Assembly (NCBI GenBank): GCA_947450165.1
Contig: CANFUJ010000004.1
Span: 1-47,762, forward strand
DNA: 47,762 bases
Source: Chitinophagaceae bacterium
GTDB taxonomy: Bacteria; Bacteroidota; Bacteroidia; Chitinophagales; Chitinophagaceae
Direction: 5' to 3'
A program made the translations under genes and the position numbers. Position 1 is the first letter of the stretch; each line of letters begins with the position of its first letter. A model generated the notes under the pieces. That model searched no databases and was not told the DNA's origin. It worked only from the letters and a program-made list of their open reading frames with translations. Below are positions 19,263 to 27,545 of the stretch, in pieces.

Positions 19263-19266
19263 CAAC

Positions 19267-20148
19267 ATGGAAATTTTAAATGGAAAAATTGTTTCGCAAC
19301 ACATAAAAAATGAATTAAAATCATTTGTTGATAACCTTATTATAGAAGGAAAACGTGCTCCACATTTAGCTGCAATTCTTGTAGGCAATAATGGCGCTAG
19401 TGAAACTTACATAGCCAGCAAAATAAAAAACTGTGAGGAAATTGGATTTAAAAGCAGTTTAATTAGACTTAATGAAAATATTGCAGAACAAGAACTTATT
19501 GACGCCATAAATCAATTAAATCAAAATGATTTAGTAGATGGAATATTAGTTCAATTGCCATTACCTTCTCATTTTGATGAACAAAAAATAATCAATCTAA
19601 TCAACCCAGATAAAGATGTTGACGGATTTAGTCCAGTTAGCATTGGCAAAATGGTGCTCGGTATGCCCAGTTTTATTCCTGCAACTCCTTATGGAATTAT
19701 GCTTATGCTGGAGCATTACAATATCGAAACCAGTGGTAAACATGCTGTAGTTATTGGCAGAAGTAACATTGTAGGAAGACCAATGAGTATACTTCTAAAC
19801 CAAAGTGGAAAATTTGGAAATTGTACAGTAACGGTATGTCATAGCCGAACTAAAAACATTAAAGAAATTTGTTTAAATGCCGATATCATTGTTGCAGCAA
19901 TTGGTATCCCTGAATTCGTTAAATCTGATATGGTGAAAGATGGTGCTGTAGTTATTGATGTAGGTATAACAAGGGTAAAAGACGAAACCAAAAAATCAGG
20001 ATTTAGCATAAAGGGCGATGTAGAATTTGATAGCGTTTCACCAAAATGTAGTTTCATTTCCCCTGTTCCGGGTGGCGTTGGAATGATGACTATTGCTGCA
20101 TTACTAAAAAATACTTTGAACGCGTATAATCAACAAAATAAAGCATGA
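19267..20148 (+). CDS. folD: Bifunctional methylenetetrahydrofolate dehydrogenase/cyclohydrolase FolD
   Basis: 293 aa; VDGILVQLPLP, DKDVDGFSPVSIGKM, VIGRSNIVGRPMSILL, PVPGGVGMMTIAALLKNT. Confidence 0.97.
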   Translation: MEILNGKIVSQHIKNELKSFVDNLIIEGKRAPHLAAILVGNNGASETYIASKIKNCEEIGFKSSLIRLNENIAEQELIDAINQLNQNDLVDGILVQLPLPSHFDEQKIINLINPDKDVDGFSPVSIGKMVLGMPSFIPATPYGIMLMLEHYNIETSGKHAVVIGRSNIVGRPMSILLNQSGKFGNCTVTVCHSRTKNIKEICLNADIIVAAIGIPEFVKSDMVKDGAVVIDVGITRVKDETKKSGFSIKGDVEFDSVSPKCSFISPVPGGVGMMTIAALLKNTLNAYNQQNKA

Positions 20149-20765
20149 TAAATCCTATCCAATCAATTTCACTTCCAGTAATGGAACATTTTTATACCAT
20201 TCAAGGTGAAGGGTTTCATCAAGGACGTGCGGCCTATTTTGTTCGAATAGGTGGCTGTGATGTTGGATGCGTTTGGTGCGATGTAAAAGATAGTTGGGAT
20301 AAAGATGCTCATCCAAAATTTACTATTGATCAAATTGTTTTAGAAATAAAAAAGCATACAACAAGTGGTTTAGTAGTGATAACTGGTGGCGAACCATTAA
20401 TGCATCAATTGGATGAACTTACAGCTAAATTACAATCAGAAGGTTTTGAAACAAATATAGAAACTTCTGGTGCGCATGCTTTGAGTGGTCATTGGAACTG
20501 GATTTGTTTATCTCCTAAAAAATTCAAAGCCCCTTTAGAAGAAATATTACCTGTAGCCAATGAATTAAAAATTGTGATTTTTAATAAGCACGATTTCGAA
20601 TGGGCCGAATACTATGCTGCTAAAGTAAACTCCAATTGTAAATTATATCTCCAACCCGAATGGGATAAAGCTTCACTTGTCACCCCGATTATTATTGATT
20701 ATATCAAATCAAATCCTCAATGGGAATTGTCTTTACAAATTCACAAGTATATCAATGTTCCTTAA
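20145..20765 (+). CDS. queE: 7-carboxy-7-deazaguanine synthase QueE (radical SAM)
   Basis: 206 aa; FYTIQGEGFHQGRAAYFVRIGGCDVGCVWCDVKDSW with CxxxCxxC; VVITGGEPLMH. Overlaps folD by 4 nt. Confidence 0.93.
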   Translation: MINPIQSISLPVMEHFYTIQGEGFHQGRAAYFVRIGGCDVGCVWCDVKDSWDKDAHPKFTIDQIVLEIKKHTTSGLVVITGGEPLMHQLDELTAKLQSEGFETNIETSGAHALSGHWNWICLSPKKFKAPLEEILPVANELKIVIFNKHDFEWAEYYAAKVNSNCKLYLQPEWDKASLVTPIIIDYIKSNPQWELSLQIHKYINVP

Positions 20766-20837
20766 TCATTGTTATACAAATCTAAAAATATAATATCCCA
20801 ATTAAAGTTTCCATACCTTCAAGACTTAAATTTTTTT

Positions 20838-22775
20838 ATGAAAAATTGGAAAACAATTACTAGGTTAGTTTTATTAAACGTTGCGTTTTTTATAATGATT
20901 CCTTTTACATCAAAATCGCAATGGTATAGCCCAGAAAAAGTAAGTAAAAAAGCAAAAGTTATTTATTTTGAAGCTTACGACCTTGCTTCTGAAGGAGCAT
21001 ATACAAAATCATTGAAAAAACTAGAACAAGCCATTAAAATATACCCCAATTATGTTGAAGCATTTCTATCACGGGCTGGCATATACGCTGATTTAAAAAA
21101 TTATGATTCTTCTGTGCGCAATTTTGAAATTGCATTTTCGCTAGATAGTGTTTTCTGTTCAGAATATCTTTTACCTTATTCAATTTCACTTGCAGGAATT
21201 GGCAAGTTTGAAGAAGCATTGATAAAAGCAAATCATTTCTTAAAAAATGAAGACCTTAACGAACAAAGTAAAAAATCCGCTAATTACAGAATAAGCACCT
21301 ATTTGTTTGCACTAGATTATAAAAAAACACACCCTGTAAATAACTATAATTTCGAATTAATCAATTTAGGAGACAGTATAAACTCTAATGCCCTTGAATA
21401 CTATCCTTCATTAACAATTGATGGAAAGAAAATGATTTTTACACGACGCATTGAAGATGATGAAGATTTTTATGAAAGCGAGTGGATCGATAATAAATGG
21501 ACTAAAGCGATTTCGGCTCCAGGCAAAATAAATACGAACTTAAATGAAGGGGCTCAAAATATTTCTCAAGATGGAAATTGGCTCATTTTTACTGGATGTA
21601 ATTATCCAGAAGGTTTTGGAAGTTGTGATTTATATATTTCTTACAAAACAAAAAATGGAGGCTGGTCGGAAGCTGAAAATTTAGGAAGTACCATAAACAC
21701 TAGCGCTTGGGAATCAGCACCATCATTATCTCCAGACAAAAAAGATTTGTATTTTTCAAGTACTCGAAGTGGAGGATATGGTGCAAGAGACATTTGGGTC
21801 ACGCATCGTTTACAAAATGGAAAATGGTCGGCACCCGAAAATCTTGGACCTGAAGTAAATACTCCAGGCGATGAATCTTGTCCATTTATTCACAGCGATA
21901 ACCAAACGATTTATTTTAATAGCAATGGCCATAAAGGGTATGGAATGACAGATTTGTTTTTGAGTAGAAAAGATACGTCTAACCATTGGAGTGAGCCTGA
22001 AAATTTAGGATATCCAATAAACACAATTGACGATGAAGGATCTGTAATCGTTGCTGCAGATGGCGTTAATGCTTATTATGCAAGTGATAGAAAAGAAAAA
22101 AATGCAGGATTAGATTTATATACGTTTAAACTTCGAAAAGACATTCAAGCATCTAGAACATTATGGGTTAATGGAAATGTTTTCGACATCAACACAAAAC
22201 AAGGTTTGCCATGCACCATCACGCTTACAGAACTGAATAGTGCTAAACAAATTTCAAATATCCAAACGGATGAATCAGGAAATTTTTTAGTTACGCTTCC
22301 CATAAATAAAAATTATAGTTTGAATATTAACCGAAAAGGATACTTGTTTTATTCTGAAAATTTTACATTAATAGACAATAAATTAGATAGCTTTTTTAAT
22401 TTAAAAATACCATTGCAACCTATAGAAAAAGGTGCTGCAGTAATATTGAAAAACATTTTTTTCGACAGCAATTCTGATTTGCTAAAAAAGGAATCCGAAA
22501 TTGAATTGAATAAATTTGTTTCATTGTTAAATGAAAATCCCAATTTGAAAATTCAGATAAATGGACATACTGACAATGTTGGGAAAAAAGAAGACAATCA
22601 AAAACTAAGTTTAAACAGAGCCAATGCCGTAGTAAAATATTTTGTTTCTAAAGGGATAAAAGCGATACGCTTATCCGCGGTTGGATTTGGCGATACAAAA
22701 CCTATAGCAGATAACCATACCGAACAAGGGAAAAACAACAACAGAAGAACAGAAATAAACGTCATTTCCAATTAA
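20838..22775 (+). CDS. OmpA-family protein with TPR, PD40 propeller and carboxypeptidase regulatory-like domains (PorE-like architecture)
   Basis: Start at the ATG at 20838 (MKNWKTITRLVLLNVAFF..., signal peptide). TPR (YTKSLKKLEQAIKIYPNYVEAFLSRAGIYADLKNYDSSVRNFEIAF), PD40 repeats (YFSSTRSGGYGARDIWV, IYFNSNGHKGYGMTDLFLS, YYASDRKEKNAGLDLYTF), CarboxypepD_reg (VNGNVFDINTKQGLPCTITL), OmpA_C (IQINGHTDNVGKKEDNQKLSLNRANAVVKYF). Confidence 0.88.
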   Translation: MKNWKTITRLVLLNVAFFIMIPFTSKSQWYSPEKVSKKAKVIYFEAYDLASEGAYTKSLKKLEQAIKIYPNYVEAFLSRAGIYADLKNYDSSVRNFEIAFSLDSVFCSEYLLPYSISLAGIGKFEEALIKANHFLKNEDLNEQSKKSANYRISTYLFALDYKKTHPVNNYNFELINLGDSINSNALEYYPSLTIDGKKMIFTRRIEDDEDFYESEWIDNKWTKAISAPGKINTNLNEGAQNISQDGNWLIFTGCNYPEGFGSCDLYISYKTKNGGWSEAENLGSTINTSAWESAPSLSPDKKDLYFSSTRSGGYGARDIWVTHRLQNGKWSAPENLGPEVNTPGDESCPFIHSDNQTIYFNSNGHKGYGMTDLFLSRKDTSNHWSEPENLGYPINTIDDEGSVIVAADGVNAYYASDRKEKNAGLDLYTFKLRKDIQASRTLWVNGNVFDINTKQGLPCTITLTELNSAKQISNIQTDESGNFLVTLPINKNYSLNINRKGYLFYSENFTLIDNKLDSFFNLKIPLQPIEKGAAVILKNIFFDSNSDLLKKESEIELNKFVSLLNENPNLKIQINGHTDNVGKKEDNQKLSLNRANAVVKYFVSKGIKAIRLSAVGFGDTKPIADNHTEQGKNNNRRTEINVISN

Positions 22776-22802
22776 AATTAATTCTATCATTGTCTGTATA
22801 TT

Positions 22803-23906
22803 ATGGACAATGAATTAATTTATAAAATTGCACTTACTAAAATTCCCAACATTGGAAATGTACATGCAAAATCATTAATGCAAGTTTTCAAAGAGCCGGC
22901 TCAAATTTTCAAAGCCTCGAAATCTCATCTTGAAAAAATAGAAGGAATTGGTTCTGTAAGAGCAAATTCAATTAAAGCATTTAAAGACTTTGAGGTTTGT
23001 AAAAAAGAAATGGATTTTATACAAAAACATGCTATTGACGCTTTGTTTTTTACAGATGAAAATTATCCAAAAAGATTATTGAATTGTTATGATTCGCCCA
23101 TCTTACTTTACCACAAGGGCAACAGCAATTTGAATGCATCAAAAATCATTTCAATTGTAGGCACCAGAAACAATTCGGAATATGGCAAACAAATTTGCGA
23201 AAAATTCATCGGTGAACTAAAATTAAAAGATGCCATTATAGTAAGTGGATTGGCATACGGAATAGACACCATAGCACATAGAGCTTCATTGAATAATGAT
23301 ATTGAAACAATTGGCATTCTGGCACATGGCTTAGACAGAATTTATCCTTCAGCAAACAAGCAACTGGCTAAAGAAATGATTTTTAAAGGTGGTCTACTCA
23401 CTGAATTTACAAGTGGTACAAATCCAGACAAACAAAATTTTCCAAATAGAAATAGAATTACGGCAGGCATTTGTGATGCTTTGGTTGTTATAGAAACCAG
23501 TAAAAAAGGTGGATCATTAATAACTGCAGAAATTGCAAATGATTACAATAAAGATGTATTTGCATTTCCTGGAAAAGTAACTGATATTAAAAGCGAGGGT
23601 TGTAATAAATTGATACAATTAAACAAAGCCCATTTAATTAATCAAGCCAACGATTTGTTGGAAATGATGCAATGGAATGAGGCGAAAACAATTTCAAAAA
23701 AAAGAAGTCCACAATTATTTTATGATTTCAATGTAGAAGAATTGGAAATCCTCGAGTTTTTTAAACAAAAAGTAGATTGGCAGATAGATGAACTTTGCAT
23801 GCACTCAAAAATGAACAACAGTAAAATAGCAACAATTTTACTTTCATTAGAGATGAATGGTATTATTATTTCTCTACCTGGAAAAATATACAGGTGTTTG
23901 GGTTAA
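22803..23906 (+). CDS. dprA: DNA-processing protein DprA/Smf
   Basis: 367 aa; N-terminal HhH (IEGIGSVRANSIKAF). Rossmann-like core IVGTRNNSEYGK, VSGLAYGIDTIAHRAS, FPNRNRITAGICDALVVIETSKKGGSLITAEIA; C-terminal winged-helix-like region. Confidence 0.96.
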   Translation: MDNELIYKIALTKIPNIGNVHAKSLMQVFKEPAQIFKASKSHLEKIEGIGSVRANSIKAFKDFEVCKKEMDFIQKHAIDALFFTDENYPKRLLNCYDSPILLYHKGNSNLNASKIISIVGTRNNSEYGKQICEKFIGELKLKDAIIVSGLAYGIDTIAHRASLNNDIETIGILAHGLDRIYPSANKQLAKEMIFKGGLLTEFTSGTNPDKQNFPNRNRITAGICDALVVIETSKKGGSLITAEIANDYNKDVFAFPGKVTDIKSEGCNKLIQLNKAHLINQANDLLEMMQWNEAKTISKKRSPQLFYDFNVEELEILEFFKQKVDWQIDELCMHSKMNNSKIATILLSLEMNGIIISLPGKIYRCLG

Positions 23907-23970
23907 CTTGATTTTTTATACCATGAAAAACCACTGAATTCAATTAGAAGTATTTAACCCAATAAAATAT

Positions 23971-24000
23971 TTTGAAATTAAGGATTTCAACTTATTTTTG
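23971..24000 (+). promoter_or_regulatory. Bacteroidota-type promoter for guaB (TTTG-N18-TATTTTTG)
   Basis: TTTG at 23971-23974 and an exact TAnnTTTG at 23993-24000, 3 nt before the ATG at 24004. Confidence 0.65.
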
Positions 24001-24003
24001 CCT

Positions 24004-25497
24004 ATGGCAACCAATAATAAAATCTCCACACAAAAAAATTACGGTAAAATAATTCATGAAGGTTTAACCTTTGATGATGTGTTATTGATACCTGCATATT
24101 CAGAAATCCTTCCGCGTGAAGTTGATACTCGATCGACTTTAACCCAAAAAATTCAATTGAATATTCCTATTCTTAGCGCTGCTATGGATACGGTTACCGA
24201 AGCATCTTTGGCTATTGCAATGGCCAGAGAAGGAGGGTTGGGTGTTCTACATAAAAACATGAGTATTCAACAGCAAGCAGATCAAGTGCGAAAAGTAAAA
24301 AGAAGTGAAAGTGGTTTAATTTTAGACCCAATTACTTTAAGCCCTGATTCAAGCATTGGTGAAGCATTGATGCTCATGCGGGAAAATAAAATTGGTGGCA
24401 TTCCAGTTGTTGATGCAAAGAAAAAATTAGTGGGGATTTTAACCAATAGAGATTTGCGATTTGAAAATAATCCCAATCATAAAATTAGCACAGTGATGAC
24501 GAAGGAAAACCTCATCACTGCACCAGAAGGAACAGATCTTAAAAAAGCTGAACTTATTTTTAAACAAAATAAAATTGAAAAACTACCCGTTGTAAATAAA
24601 TCAGGAACATTAATTGGCCTAATTACTTTTGGAGATATTTTAAAATTAAAAAGCAATCCAAATGCAGTAAAAGATGAATTTGGTAGATTGCTTGTAGGCG
24701 CTGGCGTTGGGATTACTTCTGATATTTTGGATAGAGTGGCTGCATTACATCATGTTGGTGTTGATGCCATTTGTTTGGATAGCGCACACGGACATACAAA
24801 AGGCGTAATAGACGCACTTAAAAAAATAAAAAAATCATTCAAAAATTTATCTGTTATCGCTGGAAACGTTGGTACTGGGGCTGGGGCACTTGCATTGGCA
24901 AATGCTGGGGCAGATGCCATTAAAGTTGGGATAGGACCGGGTTCTATTTGCACCACACGAATTGTTGCTGGTACAGGTGTGCCTCAAATTACAGCCGTAA
25001 TGGAAGTTGTAGCTGCTTTGAAAAATAAAAAAGTCGGCATCATTAGTGATGGTGGAATTCGATATACAGGAGATATGGTTAAAGCTTTAGCCGCTGGTGC
25101 TACTTGCGTTATGATGGGAAATATGTTTGCTGGTACAGAAGAAAGTCCGGGCGAAACCATTATATATGAAGGACGTAAATTTAAGCAGTATCGTGGTATG
25201 GGATCGTTGGGCGCAATGGCTCAAGGCAGTAGCGATCGATATTTCCAAGATGCTGAAGCTGATGTAAAAAAATTCGTTCCCGAAGGAATTGAAGGCAGGG
25301 TTGCATTTAAAGGAAGTCTTAAAGAAGTTGTGCATCAATTTACTGGTGGATTGAGAGCTGGCATGGGCTATTGCGGCGCTTCAAATATCAAAGCATTACA
25401 ACAGGCACAATTTGTAAAAATAACCAATGCAGGTATGAGCGAAAGTCATGCGCATGATATTTTCATCACCAAAGAGGCACCAAATTATAGTCGATAA
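24004..25497 (+). CDS. guaB: Inosine-5'-monophosphate dehydrogenase
   Basis: [10 protein letters not shown]...; [15 protein letters not shown], two CBS domains, catalytic loop [33 protein letters not shown]. The ATG at 24004 is preferred over the TTG at 23998. Confidence 0.96.
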   Translation: MATNNKISTQKNYGKIIHEGLTFDDVLLIPAYSEILPREVDTRSTLTQKIQLNIPILSAAMDTVTEASLAIAMAREGGLGVLHKNMSIQQQADQVRKVKRSESGLILDPITLSPDSSIGEALMLMRENKIGGIPVVDAKKKLVGILTNRDLRFENNPNHKISTVMTKENLITAPEGTDLKKAELIFKQNKIEKLPVVNKSGTLIGLITFGDILKLKSNPNAVKDEFGRLLVGAGVGITSDILDRVAALHHVGVDAICLDSAHGHTKGVIDALKKIKKSFKNLSVIAGNVGTGAGALALANAGADAIKVGIGPGSICTTRIVAGTGVPQITAVMEVVAALKNKKVGIISDGGIRYTGDMVKALAAGATCVMMGNMFAGTEESPGETIIYEGRKFKQYRGMGSLGAMAQGSSDRYFQDAEADVKKFVPEGIEGRVAFKGSLKEVVHQFTGGLRAGMGYCGASNIKALQQAQFVKITNAGMSESHAHDIFITKEAPNYSR

Positions 25498-25522
25498 TTT
25501 CACCTTTTGACTATAGTGAATT

Positions 25523-26683
25523 ATGAAAAAGTTTATTCGATTTTTTATTTTATTGACCTTTGCTTTTTTGCTAAAAGCCAGTGCACAAGATTCGTCTAGA
25601 TTGCGCATTTCTTTACTCACGTGCACTCCTGGAAATGAGTTGTATTCTATATTTGGCCATAGTGCCATCAGAATTATTGACAGCAATAATGTTAACGATC
25701 TTGTTTTTAATTATGGCACCTTCAACTTTAACGACGAGGAATTTTACATCAAGTTCATTAAAGGGAAACTAAAGTATTTTGTAAGTGTTCAGCAAACAGA
25801 AGATTTTATTTATAGCTACACTGAAGAAGGACGTGGTATTACCGAACAAATTTTAAATCTATCCGAACAAGAAAAAAACAACATCAAGCATGCTTTAATT
25901 GAAAATTTAAAAGAGGAAAACAAATATTATCAATACGATTTTTTCTACGACAATTGCACCACAAGATTAAGGGATATCATTTCTAAAAACAAACAACCAA
26001 ACCCAATACTGCCTTATGTTATGCCTGAAAAAACCAGATTCAGGCAGGCTATTTATATGTACTTAAATAAAAGCGAACAACATTGGAGCAAATTAGGAAT
26101 TGACTTATTACTTGGTGCAAAAACAGATAAAATTATGTCTGCTGAAGAACAAGAATTTCTTCCCGAAAATCTGATGAACGCATTAGATCATTGTACTAAC
26201 CAAAAACTAGTTTCCGAAAAAGTTCAACTTACCCCTCCTACTTTCGTCAATCAAATTTCAAAATCTTTATTTACGCCTAACTTCTGTTTCTGGATATTTT
26301 TTGCAGTTATGTTCTCATTATCTTTTGTAAAAAACAAATTTGTTTCCATAATAACAACTGGCTTAGATTTTACAATTTTATTTTTTACAGGCGCACTGGG
26401 CATTTTATTTATTTTCATGTGGTTTGGCACAGATCATATCATGACAAAAAACAACTACAATCTATTATGGGCATTACCCACCAATTTTATAGCAGCATTT
26501 TTCATAAAAAGTAAACTGAAGATCATTCGAAATTACTTTGTGTTTTTAGCTTTTTTTCTTTCATTAGTATTACTCTGTTGGAATTTTTTACCACAACAGT
26601 TGAATGTTTCATTGATACCAATAATACTTGCCATAATTGTTAGGCTGTATCGCGTTACTTCTCAAAAACTGAATTTAACATGA
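25523..26683 (+). CDS. DUF4105 / Lnb N-terminal domain protein (lipoprotein N-acylation transacylase family)
   Basis: 386 aa; signal peptide. RISLLTCTPGNELYSIFGHSAIRIID, FNYGTFNF, YQYDFFYDNCTTRLRDII (DUF4105 motifs), then C-terminal TM segments. Confidence 0.87.
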   Translation: MKKFIRFFILLTFAFLLKASAQDSSRLRISLLTCTPGNELYSIFGHSAIRIIDSNNVNDLVFNYGTFNFNDEEFYIKFIKGKLKYFVSVQQTEDFIYSYTEEGRGITEQILNLSEQEKNNIKHALIENLKEENKYYQYDFFYDNCTTRLRDIISKNKQPNPILPYVMPEKTRFRQAIYMYLNKSEQHWSKLGIDLLLGAKTDKIMSAEEQEFLPENLMNALDHCTNQKLVSEKVQLTPPTFVNQISKSLFTPNFCFWIFFAVMFSLSFVKNKFVSIITTGLDFTILFFTGALGILFIFMWFGTDHIMTKNNYNLLWALPTNFIAAFFIKSKLKIIRNYFVFLAFFLSLVLLCWNFLPQQLNVSLIPIILAIIVRLYRVTSQKLNLT

Positions 26684-27483
26684 TTAGTAAAAAAGTACTT
26701 TTCAAAAATTCAGTTTTACATTATAAAATTTATGGGACGGGCAAATACTTGATGCTTATACATGGGTTTGGTGAAGATTGGCGTGTATGGAAATATCAAA
26801 TAGAAGCACTCAGCAAATATTATACTTTAATTCTACCGGATATTTTTGGTTCGGGAGATTCAGAAAATCTAAAAGGTGAAAATATTACAATAGATGATTA
26901 TGCAAAAGGGTTAAGAGAAATTATTTTAGCTGAAAAAATACAGCAATTTTCAATATTTGGGCATAGCATGGGCGGATATATCGCATTGGCTTATTTAGCT
27001 CAATTCCCAGAAGATCTTTCATCAATTGGCCTCATTCATTCAACAGCCTTTGCAGATGATGAAAATAAAATTCAACAAAGAAGTAAATCCATTCAGTTTA
27101 TACATGAATTTGGTAGCTTAGCTTTTTTAAAAACTACAGTTCCCAAATTATTTTCAGCTAATAAAAGCAATAAATTAATGATTGATTCGTTTCTGCAAAT
27201 GGGAATTAATATTTCTAAAAATACACTAATACAATATTATTATGCTATCAAAAACAGGCCAGACAGAATTGATTTGCTAAAAAATGCTACAATTCCAGTT
27301 TTATTTATTTCTGGTATGGAAGACACATTGGTTAAATATACTGATAATATACGTCAGTCAATTTTACCAAGTACATCAGAAATAAAACTTTTAACCAATA
27401 CCGCACATATTGGTTTCTATGAAAACCCTAGCTTGTCAAATAATGTTATTTTGTTATTTTTGCAAAATCATATTGCGGTATAA
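26680..27483 (+). CDS. Alpha/beta hydrolase
   Basis: 267 aa; LIHGFGEDWRVWKYQ, nucleophile elbow FGHSMGGY, acid region LFISGMEDTLV, catalytic His region TAHIGFYENP. Overlaps the upstream gene by 4 nt. Confidence 0.92.
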   Translation: MISKKVLFKNSVLHYKIYGTGKYLMLIHGFGEDWRVWKYQIEALSKYYTLILPDIFGSGDSENLKGENITIDDYAKGLREIILAEKIQQFSIFGHSMGGYIALAYLAQFPEDLSSIGLIHSTAFADDENKIQQRSKSIQFIHEFGSLAFLKTTVPKLFSANKSNKLMIDSFLQMGINISKNTLIQYYYAIKNRPDRIDLLKNATIPVLFISGMEDTLVKYTDNIRQSILPSTSEIKLLTNTAHIGFYENPSLSNNVILLFLQNHIAV

Positions 27484-27545
27484 CTTGCATCTGTATTTTT
27501 TAAGTATTAACTTTCGATCTTTAATACTATAGCTTAGAATACGTC

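Noticed and set aside
16205-23906. Natural competence locus (ComEA-like HHH protein together with dprA)
   Set aside because: The HHH hairpin lacks the GIG motif, the genes are on opposite strands about 4.5 kb apart, and no comEC, comF or pilus genes are present in the window.
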